From NCBI GenBank assembly GCA_020436165.1, contig JAGQYI010000008.1, forward strand, positions 1 through 47,073: DNA of 47,073 bases, given 5' to 3'. Shown here piece by piece: positions 18,450 through 29,093 of the stretch; position 1 is the first letter of the stretch, and the number at the start of each line of letters is the position of its first letter. The position numbers were made by a program, and so were the translations under genes. The notes beneath the pieces were generated by a model. That model had not been told where the DNA came from, did no database searches, and was given only the letters and a program-made list of their open reading frames with translations. The stretch is from Cyclobacteriaceae bacterium. GTDB taxonomy: Bacteria; Bacteroidota; Bacteroidia; Cytophagales; Cyclobacteriaceae.

Positions 18450-18665
18450 ATGAAAAAGACAACAACTTACAAAACAAACATTAAGTGCAACGGGTGTATT
18501 GCAACCGTAGCTCCGGTATTGAAAAAAAGTGAGAACATAGAAAGATGGTGGGTTGACCTTGAAGATCCGGATAGGATAATGACGGTTGAGTGGAAAGAAG
18601 AAAATGAGGACGAATTGCATTCGCTTTTAGAAGAAGCAGGCTACGAAGCTTCTAAAATTGACTAG
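18450..18665 (+). CDS. Small heavy-metal-associated (HMA) domain protein
   Basis: A 71-residue single-domain protein, the usual size of a CopZ-like copper chaperone. The metal site is IKCNGCIATV, a C-x-x-C loop after the first strand, in place of the more common GMTC loop; the C-terminus ELHSLLEEAGYEASKID fits the second helix and last strand of the ferredoxin-like HMA fold. It probably delivers Cu(I) to, or buffers it for, the ATPase encoded 4 bp upstream. The missing Met before the first Cys is a departure from classical CopZ, so a different affinity is possible. Confidence 0.85.
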   Translation: MKKTTTYKTNIKCNGCIATVAPVLKKSENIERWWVDLEDPDRIMTVEWKEENEDELHSLLEEAGYEASKID

Positions 18666-18911
18666 TTATTAAGTTTTGTTAACGAAGCTTAGATAATTTG
18701 ATATTTCAGAAAAATTACATTCAATAAGTAGTAAATTTGATGTAGGTCTACCTGACAAATACCTTCTTGAACTAACAGAAAGGCAATTAAACCTAAAACA
18801 ATCTAAAGTAGGTTTTTAACATGATAATCATCATTATTTAAGGCCACATGATTAGATAATTTAGCGTCCTCAAATTGGAATAAAGTTTTTTAGCATATAA
18901 ATATCGCTATT

Positions 18912-21900
18912 ATGGAAAAGAAGTCAGATAAAAAGAATCCAAAGTATCCTGGCAAAAGAATAACCACAAATGGTAATTTGTTGGTTTCTAGTGTAGAAGG
19001 GTTAGCCGCTGAAGCAGGGGTATTTTATCCAATCACACCATCTACCGAGATGGGCGAAAATTTTCAGAATTTATACTCAAAAGGTAAACTTAATGCGTTT
19101 GGTAAATCGCTTGTAGCTATAGAAACCGAAGGTGAACATGCTGCACAGGGTGGTGCCATTGCCATGTCGGTTACTGGAAAAAGAACTGTAAACTTTACAT
19201 CCGGTCAGGGTATTGTTTACGGACTGGAGCAATACTACCACGCGCCTGGTAAACTTAGCACAATGGTGTTGGAAGTAGGTGCACGAGCCTTAACCAAACA
19301 TGCCCTTAACGTACACTGTGGTCACGATGACGTATACGCCACCCTCGACACAGGTTGGATTACCTTATTTGGAAAAGATGCGCAGCAGGCGGCAGACCAG
19401 GCTTTGATTCTAAGGAAAGTAACAGAGTTATCTTTAAACCCTGGTATTAATGCACAGGATGGTTTCTTAACAACCCACCTGGAACGTACATTTAGAATGC
19501 CGGAAGCTGCACTGGTTCGTGAATTCCTTGGCTCTCCGGACGATATTATAGCAACTCCTACTAAAGCGCAACGCACTTTGTTTGGTGAAACACGCAGGAG
19601 AGTGCCCATTATGATGGACCTAAAAAATCCGTTGGTACTAGGCCCGGTTCAAAACCAGGAACATTATATGAATGGTGTGGCGGCTCGTAGAAATAATTTC
19701 TCAGAGCATATTTTAGGCTTTTTGGAAGATGCCTACAAAGAGTTTGGGGAATTAACCGGAAGAAACTACGGTTTAATAAGCGAGTATAATACCGAAAATG
19801 CAGATACAGTTTTTATAGCTATAGGAAGTGGGGCTGAAAACATTGAGGCAGTAGTAGATTTACTAAAAGAAGAACGTGGTGTTGACATTGGAGTGATTCA
19901 CGTAAACGTAATACGTCCTTTCCCTGAAAATGCAATTATCAGGGCGCTCAAAGGTAAAAAATATGCCATCATTCTTGAAAGAACAGATGAGTCACTAGCT
20001 GGAACCAATCCATTAACCAGAGATATCAAGGCTGCTTTAATCAAAGCCACCGAAAATCACTACCATAAGTCACATGTTCGGTTAGATGCTTTGGATCCTG
20101 AAGAGGTACCACGCATATTTACCGGAGTATATGGGCTTGGTTCCAGAGACTTCAGGCCAGAACATATTATTGGCGCATATGATTATGCTTTTGGAAGAGT
20201 GGCTCGCCAGGACGGCCTTAAAAAGGATGATGGAAAATCGTTTTTCTATTTAGGTATCGACCACCCTTATGCAGTAGTATCCAAAGAAACTCCTTCAGGA
20301 CTTCCTAAAGATTCAATTGCTGTTAGGTTCCATTCAATTGGTGGATGGGGTATGATCACTACAGGTAAAAACCTGGGAATGATTATCGGGGACTTCTCTA
20401 CTTATGTAGCTGAACGTGATGGGTTGATTGAAGCAGATGGTTCTCCTAAGGAAGTAATCCATGTAAGTGCCAACCCAAAATATGGTTCAGAAAAGAAAGG
20501 GGCTCCCACAAATTATTTTATGGTAGCTGCACCAGAACGAATTAGGGTTAACTGCGACTTACGACATGTTGATGTAGTACTGTGCTGCGACCCCAAAGCT
20601 TTTCTTCACACCAATCCTCTGGATGGGCTTCGAGAAGGTGGCTCTTTTGTTTGGGAATCCAGTGAACATAGCTCAGAAGAAGCATGGAAACGTATTCCTA
20701 AAAAATACAGACAAGAAATTATTGACAAGAAAATCAAGCTGTATGGCTTAAACGGATTTGAAATTGCCCGACATGCAACTGAGCGAGAAGACCTTCAAAC
20801 CCGTATGCAAGGTAACTCATTCCTGGGCGCTTTCTTTGGAGTTTCTTCTTTCCTTAACGATTATCATATTCCTAAAGATGAATTCCTTGATACAGTTAAG
20901 AAACAGTACGAAAGCAAATTCGGCCGATTTGGTGAAGCAGTAGTTTCTTCCAATATGTTGGTAATGAAGGAAGGCTTCGAAGGTGTGTTTGAAATTAAAC
21001 ACGGTAAAGTTGAAGACGATGATACTTCTACTTTCCTGGCTCGTCTTGTAACACCTTGCGAAATTGAATTGTACGAACTGCCAACCAATGGAAATCAAAA
21101 AGCTCCATTGTATCAAATGGCAACATTCGATAAAGAGTTTAGAGCTGGTTTGGGATATAACCAGCCTTCATCTCCTCTTGCATCTGTTGGTATGATGGCA
21201 GCAGGTACTGGTAGCACGGCAAGCAAATATGTGGCTCGTAGAGAAGTGCCTGTGTACAAAGCGGAAAACTGTACCCAGTGCATGGAGTGTATTGTGGCTT
21301 GTCCTGATACTGCACTTCCTAATACGGCACAGGATATTTCCACCATCATTAGAACAACTATAAGAAGCTACGTTTCTGACGAAAAGATTAAGGACGAATT
21401 ACTAGCGAAATTACCAGAGATAGATGCAGCTGTAAGAGCTGAAATGATTGAAAAATCAGCTATTAAAGGTGATAATACCAAGTTCGGAACCATCGTTATG
21501 GATCGTCTTGAAAACCTTGGCTTGGTTAAAAAGGATTCTCCTGCATATTCTGAAATGCAAGAAATACTTACTCGTCTTCCAATAGCCTTCCATAATGTGA
21601 AAGGTATCTTTAGTGGCAAGGAGAAAAAAGAACCAGGCGAAGGTGGAATCTTCAGTATTTTCGTTAGCGACCTATGTAAAGGTTGCGGGGCCTGCGTTTC
21701 TGCTTGTGGTAGCCACGAAGCATTGGTAATGGCTCCAGAAACCGAAGAAATACATACAGATTATAAATCAGCAATCAACTTCCTAGACTTACTGGGTAAT
21801 ACTCCTCGTAAATATTTGGGCCTTTACAACCCAGACAATCCAGAAGAGTCTAAAGCAGCTACATTGAAATTCCACTTGATGCTGCGTTCGCAATACGAAG

Positions 21901-23558
21901 CATTGATGTCAGGAGATGGAGCTTGTGCCGGATGCGGTGAAAAATCTGTGTTGCATGCGGTTGCTTCTTTAACTGAAGCAATGATGCGTCCTATCTTCCA
22001 CAGAAAATCAGATCGTTTAACACTGAAAGCTGACGACCTTGAGTCGAACGGTGTTGAAGTGCTGAAAGGCCTGAAAGCAAAAGATCCTGCTATGTATGAT
22101 GTATTCCGTCAGGCGGTACTTCATTTGGTAATGGGATTAGGTGGAACGGATGATAAGGAAACTAAGGCTCGAATTGAAGCAGAATTCAAAGGTTCGGATA
22201 AGGAAATTATCGAAGCTTTAGCAGCCGTTCTTCGTCAGAATGCTTTCAATTTGAAAGACTTGCAAGCGATAGAAGGTAAATTACCTAACGGTATGTCGGC
22301 AATGGCTATGACAGCCCACACAGGATGTAATACCGTATATGGTTCAACTCCTTCAAACACTCCTCACCCTTATCCTTGGATGAACTCATTATTCCAGGAT
22401 GGTGCAACCATTGGATGGTTGGTTGGAGAAAGTTTCATGACAGACCACGCTCGTATGTCGGTTATTCCTGAACGTTTGACAAACTTTATCCTTGAAGGAT
22501 TTAGCAAATCATTTACCCAACAAGATTACTTCACATACACTCACTTCTCTGACATGGATATGACAGATAATGAGATACATGAAATGCCTAAGGTTTGGGC
22601 TATTGGTGGTGACGGTGGAATGGGTGACATCGGATACCAAAACGTATCTAAAGTGGTAATGCAGAACCGTCCAAATGTTAAAATGGTATTGCTTGATACT
22701 CAGGTGTACTCTAACACCGGAGGTCAGAACTCAGAGTCTTCGCCAATGCCTGGTGGTTTTGATATGAACCAGTTTGGTGCTGCAACTCAAGGTAAACACA
22801 CAGAACGTAAATCTGTTGCAGAATCGTTCCTGAGTGGACATGGTTCACCATTCTTGGCCCAGGTTTCGTTGGCAAACAGCGGTACACTTTATAAAGCCAT
22901 CATGGACGGACTGTACTACAGAGGTACCGCCTTCTATCAAGCGTATACTCCTTGTATGCCAGAGCACGGTATTCCTGATTATGCTGCAGAAATACAAGCT
23001 CTAAGAAGCCGTGATAGCCGTGGTATGCCTGAGTTCGTATTTAATCCATCTTTAGGTGAAACCTATTTCGATGCTTTGGATGTTAAAACCAATCAATCGT
23101 ATCAAACGGACTGGGCAACCAAACTTGCTCCTGTAACTAAGAAAAGGTACACCTTTACTGTAGCCCACTGGGCATTTACAGAGGCAAGGTTCAGGTTCCA
23201 CCATAAGATCGTGAAACCGGAAGCGGTTGAGGGATTGATTTCTCTTGAGGATAAGATCAAGTTAATAACCATGGACGATGTTATTAACCGAAGACATACC
23301 GATCCTAACCACAGGTCGTACATTCCTGACTTTGGTGTGTATACCATCGATTATGACGAAAATGGAAATGAAGTATACCATACACTTTCTACTCAAATGG
23401 TACTGTTTGCTGTAGAAAGAAGAAAAGCATGGAGAATGCTTCAAAGCAGGGCCGGAGTGATTAATAAGGATTATGAAGAGCAAAAAGCTTTATTAGCTAA
23501 AATCGATAACGAAGGAATGAGTGTTGATGCGGCTATTGAAGAACTGGCTCACGCATAA
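18912..23558 (+). CDS. nifJ: Pyruvate:ferredoxin/flavodoxin oxidoreductase, extended form
   Basis: A 1548-residue single-chain 2-oxoacid oxidoreductase that converts pyruvate and CoA to acetyl-CoA, CO2 and reduced ferredoxin or flavodoxin. Domain order is normal: N-terminal pyrimidine-binding domain (FYPITPSTEMGE), domain II, the gamma domain (HSIGGWGMITTGK), a ferredoxin domain with CTQCMECIVACP (Cys 787, 790, 793, 797) and CKGCGACVSACG (Cys 922, 925, 928, 932), then the thiamine domain with CAGCGE (Cys 1005, 1008), HTGC (Cys 1139) and GDGGMGDIGYQN (about 1234). Classical enzymes have about 1170-1230 residues; here both the interval between the two cluster motifs and that between Cys 1008 and 1139 are much longer. 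The next gene follows 12 bp on. Confidence 0.94.
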   Translation: MEKKSDKKNPKYPGKRITTNGNLLVSSVEGLAAEAGVFYPITPSTEMGENFQNLYSKGKLNAFGKSLVAIETEGEHAAQGGAIAMSVTGKRTVNFTSGQGIVYGLEQYYHAPGKLSTMVLEVGARALTKHALNVHCGHDDVYATLDTGWITLFGKDAQQAADQALILRKVTELSLNPGINAQDGFLTTHLERTFRMPEAALVREFLGSPDDIIATPTKAQRTLFGETRRRVPIMMDLKNPLVLGPVQNQEHYMNGVAARRNNFSEHILGFLEDAYKEFGELTGRNYGLISEYNTENADTVFIAIGSGAENIEAVVDLLKEERGVDIGVIHVNVIRPFPENAIIRALKGKKYAIILERTDESLAGTNPLTRDIKAALIKATENHYHKSHVRLDALDPEEVPRIFTGVYGLGSRDFRPEHIIGAYDYAFGRVARQDGLKKDDGKSFFYLGIDHPYAVVSKETPSGLPKDSIAVRFHSIGGWGMITTGKNLGMIIGDFSTYVAERDGLIEADGSPKEVIHVSANPKYGSEKKGAPTNYFMVAAPERIRVNCDLRHVDVVLCCDPKAFLHTNPLDGLREGGSFVWESSEHSSEEAWKRIPKKYRQEIIDKKIKLYGLNGFEIARHATEREDLQTRMQGNSFLGAFFGVSSFLNDYHIPKDEFLDTVKKQYESKFGRFGEAVVSSNMLVMKEGFEGVFEIKHGKVEDDDTSTFLARLVTPCEIELYELPTNGNQKAPLYQMATFDKEFRAGLGYNQPSSPLASVGMMAAGTGSTASKYVARREVPVYKAENCTQCMECIVACPDTALPNTAQDISTIIRTTIRSYVSDEKIKDELLAKLPEIDAAVRAEMIEKSAIKGDNTKFGTIVMDRLENLGLVKKDSPAYSEMQEILTRLPIAFHNVKGIFSGKEKKEPGEGGIFSIFVSDLCKGCGACVSACGSHEALVMAPETEEIHTDYKSAINFLDLLGNTPRKYLGLYNPDNPEESKAATLKFHLMLRSQYEALMSGDGACAGCGEKSVLHAVASLTEAMMRPIFHRKSDRLTLKADDLESNGVEVLKGLKAKDPAMYDVFRQAVLHLVMGLGGTDDKETKARIEAEFKGSDKEIIEALAAVLRQNAFNLKDLQAIEGKLPNGMSAMAMTAHTGCNTVYGSTPSNTPHPYPWMNSLFQDGATIGWLVGESFMTDHARMSVIPERLTNFILEGFSKSFTQQDYFTYTHFSDMDMTDNEIHEMPKVWAIGGDGGMGDIGYQNVSKVVMQNRPNVKMVLLDTQVYSNTGGQNSESSPMPGGFDMNQFGAATQGKHTERKSVAESFLSGHGSPFLAQVSLANSGTLYKAIMDGLYYRGTAFYQAYTPCMPEHGIPDYAAEIQALRSRDSRGMPEFVFNPSLGETYFDALDVKTNQSYQTDWATKLAPVTKKRYTFTVAHWAFTEARFRFHHKIVKPEAVEGLISLEDKIKLITMDDVINRRHTDPNHRSYIPDFGVYTIDYDENGNEVYHTLSTQMVLFAVERRKAWRMLQSRAGVINKDYEEQKALLAKIDNEGMSVDAAIEELAHA

Positions 23559-23570
23559 ATAAATATACCA

Positions 23571-23945
23571 ATGGATAACCTGGCTCTGGAAAGGCTTATT
23601 AATGAAGCAAATCTTCTTTTAATAAGTTCTGAACAGGAGTTAGCTAAACCGAAAGGACAAATGATGAGCCTGGCTGCCTGTCAGAATGCCAAGTTATCCA
23701 TGGTTATGCTTTTAAAGGCTTATCTTTTTAAACACAAGATTGACATGTCTGACAATGAAAATCTTGTTCAATTGTATGAAAAATGCCGGGCTTATAACCC
23801 GGCATTTAATTCTATAACCATTCCTGAAATGGGTTGTGTTTCCGGCAGCCATTGTGCAATGGAAGAATATTGCATGCATTCTGATTTTGTTGCCGAATGC
23901 GTTGATCGCGGCAAGAACATACGAAGGCTCCTCTATATGCCATGA
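23571..23945 (+). CDS. Small Cys-rich HEPN-like protein downstream of nifJ
   Basis: A 124-residue protein starting 12 bp after the nifJ stop and therefore almost certainly in the same transcript. The first two thirds are helical with LAACQNAKLSMVMLLKAYLFKHK, resembling a HEPN-type helical hairpin (helices that pack like those of nucleotide-binding and RNase partners). The C-terminal third, from about residue 85, contains several Cys and His (GCVSGSHCAMEEYCMHSDF...ECV) that could bind metal or a cluster. I do not recognise a named family. Position suggests a role in assembly, protection or regulation of the oxygen-sensitive oxidoreductase; that is inference from context only. Confidence 0.72.
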   Translation: MDNLALERLINEANLLLISSEQELAKPKGQMMSLAACQNAKLSMVMLLKAYLFKHKIDMSDNENLVQLYEKCRAYNPAFNSITIPEMGCVSGSHCAMEEYCMHSDFVAECVDRGKNIRRLLYMP

Positions 23946-24008
23946 GTTTTAGCAAGCACTAGCTATAAAGCACATAATTTTTTAACTTGGAGGCTGTTGT
24001 AACCTGCA

Positions 24009-25244
24009 ATGGCAAAACGAGACGGATTCAATCTTTATGAGAACAAATCCAATCTTAAATGGATTGTGCTTGTTATTTCCCTTGTAATTGGGGGAGGATC
24101 CATTTTTTACACCAACTTTTTGGTAGAAAAATTAAAGGACAGAGAACGTGCTACAATCCGGATTTATGCAAAAACGCTTGAGTATACGCTTAGTGAAAAT
24201 GTAACCATTCAGCAGGACATCAATTTTCTTAGCGAGGAGATCATCTATCAGAATACTTCCATACCTATGATTATTATGGACTCCTTGGGGGTAATTTATG
24301 GAAGCAAAAACATAGAACTTGACTCTACCTGGACCCAGGCGCGTAAAAACAATAAGCTTCGTAGTATGGTAGCTTCAATGAAAAGGGAATATGCACCCAT
24401 ACGAATTGCTCCAATCGATCAGTCAACAGGTAAACCTTATTTGGTTCAATACTTATATTATAAAAATTCAGATTTACTCACTCAGCTTACCTATTATCCT
24501 TACGTTCAGCTTTCAGTTATTGCCATTTTTGGATTTATTGCCTACATGGCGTTTAACTACTCACGTGTTGCTGAACAGAACAGGGTTTGGGTAGGTATGG
24601 CAAAAGAAACTGCCCACCAATTAGGAACGCCCATCTCTTCGCTTATGGCCTGGATCGAGATTTTAAAGGCCGATGCGGGTGTTACAGACAAAACCATTCT
24701 CACGGAACTTGATAAGGATGTCCATAAACTTGGTCTTATAACCGAACGGTTTTCGAATATAGGCTCAGTACCCAAACTTTCTAATGAAGACATTATGCAG
24801 GAAGTAGAACGTGTGGTGGCTTATTTAAGACCACGAATTTCCAGAAAAGTGGAGATGAAAGTTAGGGGTATGCATGAGCATATTTATGCCCAGATAAATG
24901 TAGCCTTATTTGAATGGGTAATTGAAAACGTGTGTAAAAATGCTGTTGATGCTATGGGAGGTGAAGGCAAATTGGAAATCAATGTGCTGGAGGGTAGTGA
25001 CTGGCGCGTGTTTGTTGATATTTCAGACACGGGAAAAGGCATAAACCCTTCAAGGATAAAGCAGGTTTTTAATCCTGGCTTTACCACTAAACAAAGAGGA
25101 TGGGGGCTTGGTTTGGCACTTGCAAAACGCATAATTGAGAATTATCATAACGGCAAGATTTATGTTAAATCGACAACTCTTGACAAGGGTACCACCTTTA
25201 GAATAGTTTTGAACAGGTTGCCGGAGTCACAAGTCTTGAGCTAG
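24009..25244 (+). CDS. Orphan sensor histidine kinase
   Basis: A 411-residue membrane kinase. Transmembrane segments at about residues 18-38 and 160-185 flank a periplasmic sensor region of some 120 residues (LVEKLKDRERATIRIYAKTL onward). The dimerisation helix has the phosphoacceptor in AKETAHQLGTPISSL (His about 203); the HQLGTP form is common in Bacteroidota. The ATPase domain shows NVCKNAVDAM (N box), DTGKGI (G1) and GWGLGLALAKRI (G2). No response regulator gene is adjacent, so the partner is elsewhere. It senses an unknown signal. ATG 24009 is the first start after the intergenic region. Confidence 0.9.
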   Translation: MAKRDGFNLYENKSNLKWIVLVISLVIGGGSIFYTNFLVEKLKDRERATIRIYAKTLEYTLSENVTIQQDINFLSEEIIYQNTSIPMIIMDSLGVIYGSKNIELDSTWTQARKNNKLRSMVASMKREYAPIRIAPIDQSTGKPYLVQYLYYKNSDLLTQLTYYPYVQLSVIAIFGFIAYMAFNYSRVAEQNRVWVGMAKETAHQLGTPISSLMAWIEILKADAGVTDKTILTELDKDVHKLGLITERFSNIGSVPKLSNEDIMQEVERVVAYLRPRISRKVEMKVRGMHEHIYAQINVALFEWVIENVCKNAVDAMGGEGKLEINVLEGSDWRVFVDISDTGKGINPSRIKQVFNPGFTTKQRGWGLGLALAKRIIENYHNGKIYVKSTTLDKGTTFRIVLNRLPESQVLS

Positions 25245-25268
25245 CTTGGTAAAATACAGCAGGTTGTC

Positions 25269-26850
<1,582 letters not shown>

Positions 26851-26859
26851 TTTTTCCTT

Positions 26860-27117
26860 ATGTACTTAGAGATAATTACACCCGATAGAAAAGTGTTTGA
26901 AGGAGAGGTTGATTCTGCAACTTTTCCTGGTACAGACGGGTTTTTCCAGATTTTGAATAACCACGCTGCACTTATAAGTACACTAGGTAAAGGACCTATC
27001 TCCTACAAGAGTAAAAAATACAACGATAGTATAGAAGTAAACAGGGGGGTAGTAGAAGTATTGAACGACAGGGTAATTGTCCTTGTGGAATCGCTTGTAA
27101 CCGAAGAGGAAGAATAA
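26860..27117 (+). CDS. atpC: ATP synthase F1 subunit epsilon (short form)
   Basis: An 85-residue protein consisting only of the N-terminal beta-sandwich of the epsilon subunit (MYLEIITPDRKVFEGEVDSATFPGTDGFFQIL...NNHAALIS). The C-terminal helical hairpin that in E. coli epsilon inhibits ATP hydrolysis is absent, which is the usual state in many Bacteroidota. It contacts gamma and the c-ring and is part of the rotor stalk. It is co-transcribed with atpD and followed by a terminator at 27151-27182. Confidence 0.93.
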   Translation: MYLEIITPDRKVFEGEVDSATFPGTDGFFQILNNHAALISTLGKGPISYKSKKYNDSIEVNRGVVEVLNDRVIVLVESLVTEEEE

Positions 27118-27150
27118 AGATTGAAAATATCCCTAGTGATTTAATATTTA

Positions 27151-27182
27151 AAGGTCTCTATCTACTGACAGAGGCCTTTTTT
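27151..27182. terminator. Terminator of atpDC, probably bidirectional
   Basis: AAGGTCTCT at 27151-27159 pairs with AGAGGCCTT at 27170-27178 (one G-T pair), followed by TTTTTT to 27182. On the other strand the same stem is preceded by A and followed by TTTAAATATT, so it may also end the minus-strand transcript that comes from the Crp gene. Confidence 0.75.
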
Positions 27183-27276
27183 ATTTTATAAGGTATTCTA
27201 TCAGTAATGAAATGGCAACAATTATAGCCAGGCAAGTAAGGCATACCATTATAAACTTTTTAACCTTGGAATTCAT
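27181..27276 (-). CDS. Possible 31-residue single-span membrane protein
   Basis: A short frame with ATG at 27274-27276 and stop TAA at 27181-27183 encodes a 31-residue peptide: a short basic start (MNSKVKK), one hydrophobic helix of about 18 residues (FIMVCLTCLAIIVAISLL) and a short tail (IEYLIK). It begins 25 nt downstream of the Crp-family stop on the same strand and ends at the terminator stem, so it would be the second gene of that transcript. There is no obvious Shine-Dalgarno, which is normal in this phylum. Too short to recognise; the topology and neat placement are the only support. Confidence 0.4.
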   Translation of the reverse strand: MNSKVKKFIMVCLTCLAIIVAISLLIEYLIK

Positions 27277-27301
27277 ACATTATTTTTTTGAAGAACAGTA
27301 T

Positions 27302-27928
27302 TTATAAAAGTTTAATTCCATCTTGCAATTGCAATACGTGACCATCTTTTTCAAGCTTCTTTATTATTCTGCTTACAACCTCGCGTGCCGTGCCTAGCTC
27401 ATTGGCTATTTGTTTGTGCGTAATAGCAATTACCTTGCTGCCGTACATTTCGGCCTTATCTTGCAGATGTTTGACTATTCTTTGGTCTAATTTATTAAAA
27501 ATTATATGGTTGATGGTTTCAAGTAAATCAGCATACCTTAGTTTGAACATGGAATAAAACATAGTGTTTATATTAGGATACTGCTTGATCCAGTTATTCA
27601 TTTCCGTAGCCGGTAATAAAAGTGCTTTGGTATCCGATTCTGTAATGGCATATACTTTACTTGGCTCATTGGTAATACTGGCTGAAAAGGACATGATACA
27701 GCTTTCCTGGGGCTGTATGTAATAGAGTAATAATTCTTTGTCTTCCTGGCGGGTAAAAACCTTTATTAATCCTTCAAGCACCAAGGGAACCACTTTCACA
27801 TATTGACCTTCTCTTAAAATCTGAGTCTCAGCAGGAATACTTTGTACTGTTCCTATTTCTATTATTTTACTTATGGTTTCTTCGCCCAAATGAGAAAATG
27901 TACTTCGAATAATTTCTGTGTCGTTCAT
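27302..27928 (-). CDS. Crp/Fnr family transcription regulator
   Basis: A 208-residue protein from ATG 27926-27928 (a TTG two codons upstream also opens the frame). An N-terminal cyclic-nucleotide-binding-like beta-roll (about residues 20-115; PAETQILREGQYVKVVPLVLEG), a long dimer helix and a C-terminal winged helix with the recognition motif THKQIANELGTAREVVSRIIKKL. There is no N-terminal Cys cluster, so it is not an oxygen-sensing FNR, and the effector site lacks an obvious cAMP signature; the ligand is unknown. A TAGCTTTG -7 box (27949-27956 on this strand) precedes it. A tiny membrane-protein frame follows it. Confidence 0.88.
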   Translation of the reverse strand: MNDTEIIRSTFSHLGEETISKIIEIGTVQSIPAETQILREGQYVKVVPLVLEGLIKVFTRQEDKELLLYYIQPQESCIMSFSASITNEPSKVYAITESDTKALLLPATEMNNWIKQYPNINTMFYSMFKLRYADLLETINHIIFNKLDQRIVKHLQDKAEMYGSKVIAITHKQIANELGTAREVVSRIIKKLEKDGHVLQLQDGIKLL

Positions 27929-27948
27929 ATACAATGTTGGAACCTAAC

Positions 27949-27956
27949 CAAAGCTA
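27949..27956 (-). promoter_or_regulatory. -7 box TAGCTTTG of the Crp-family gene
   Basis: The forward strand reads CAAAGCTA, i.e. TAGCTTTG on the gene strand, an exact TAnnTTTG, 20 nt before the ATG. No clear -33 TTTG. Confidence 0.4.
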
Positions 27957-27980
27957 CTAATATTACAGTTGAAGTTAGCA

Positions 27981-28994
27981 TTAAAAGGTGTACCCTACGG
28001 AAGTATTGATACCGTAATCAAACTGCAATGCATCTATTGAAGGAGGCTTGTTGTCGTAGTTGAAGTAATATTTTACATTGAGAGTAAAATTGGAAAACAC
28101 CTTCCATCTCATTTGAAAATTAAAATCGGAACGAAGTCTTTCCTTGACCGTAAAACTCGGATAAACAGCAATTGAAGTCGAAATGTCTATGTCTGGCTTG
28201 GTGAATATGAACAAACTGTAGTTAAGAGATATGATGCCTTCTGTATTGTTACTGGCACTTTGTTCACTTGAAAATTCCCTGTTTACCAACACTCCGGTAG
28301 ATAAATCCAAACGGTTAATGCTATTGTCAACGGGGGAATAACCGCCTCTTACATTTGTTAATATCCTGTTCTCAATACCCAATTCGGTATTTTGCTCCCA
28401 TGAAATATTATAAATAGTAAAGAATGAATTCTTGAGAAATGCCTGAAGCGTATAACCACCACTTTGCTTGCGGCTCTCCGATTGAGGGTTGTCACTAATA
28501 ACGGCATCATAATATAGCTTATTTAAGAATTTTTCACTCCTGTGTCTGATTTCTCCGGTACTATTGAATTGCAAGGTTTGATTACCATTGGTATAAGAGT
28601 ATCCGGCATCAAAACTACCTGACAGCTGTTTTACAAAAGAAGAATTGATTTGGACCAGGGAAGTAATATCGGTAATGGGAATTACTTCCTGAAAAACACC
28701 AAACGTAACCAGCACAAATCCTTCTTTGCCTGAATTGTTCAATGTGCCCAATATAGCTGAATGATCCTTTAAGGTTATTTCAAATTTTTCTTTGGTTTCA
28801 ATATGAGCAATCTTAACCCATTTGATGTACAACTTACCCATATCATCTGTCTTAACATATAGTTTGCCTTTGGATAGACTCTTGACCTCACAGGTTATCC
28901 TGTCACCATTGTACAACACAAGGGTATCAGATTTAGCTGCTTTAACTACTATGGAGAGCAGAAGAAAGAATGCGACAAGCTGTAAATATTTCAA
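27981..28994 (-). CDS. DUF481 (YdiY-like) outer membrane protein
   Basis: A 337-residue protein with a signal peptide (residues about 1-19, LVAFFLLLSIVVKA). After an N-terminal region of about 110 residues with SH3-like or adhesin-like strands (LYNGDRITCEVKSLSKGKLYV), the C-terminal two thirds are alternating beta strands ending in an aromatic residue (NTSVGYTF), as in the DUF481/YdiY salt-stress-induced outer-membrane barrels. The start must be the TTG at 28992-28994: an in-frame stop lies just upstream and the next Met is beyond the signal peptide. It probably sits in the outer membrane; its function is unknown. Confidence 0.82.
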   Translation of the reverse strand: MKYLQLVAFFLLLSIVVKAAKSDTLVLYNGDRITCEVKSLSKGKLYVKTDDMGKLYIKWVKIAHIETKEKFEITLKDHSAILGTLNNSGKEGFVLVTFGVFQEVIPITDITSLVQINSSFVKQLSGSFDAGYSYTNGNQTLQFNSTGEIRHRSEKFLNKLYYDAVISDNPQSESRKQSGGYTLQAFLKNSFFTIYNISWEQNTELGIENRILTNVRGGYSPVDNSINRLDLSTGVLVNREFSSEQSASNNTEGIISLNYSLFIFTKPDIDISTSIAVYPSFTVKERLRSDFNFQMRWKVFSNFTLNVKYYFNYDNKPPSIDALQFDYGINTSVGYTF

Positions 28995-29093
28995 TAGCTT
29001 AAGTTTGTGCTAAAATACAAAAGAGGTTTTTAGTCTGGTGTATTATTGACTAAATGCAATGGATATTTATATAAATTACTGGAAAACAGTTTG

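Noticed and set aside
27302-27928. Oxygen-sensing FNR linked to the PFOR gene
   Set aside because: The regulator lacks the N-terminal Cys cluster that would bind an iron-sulphur cluster.
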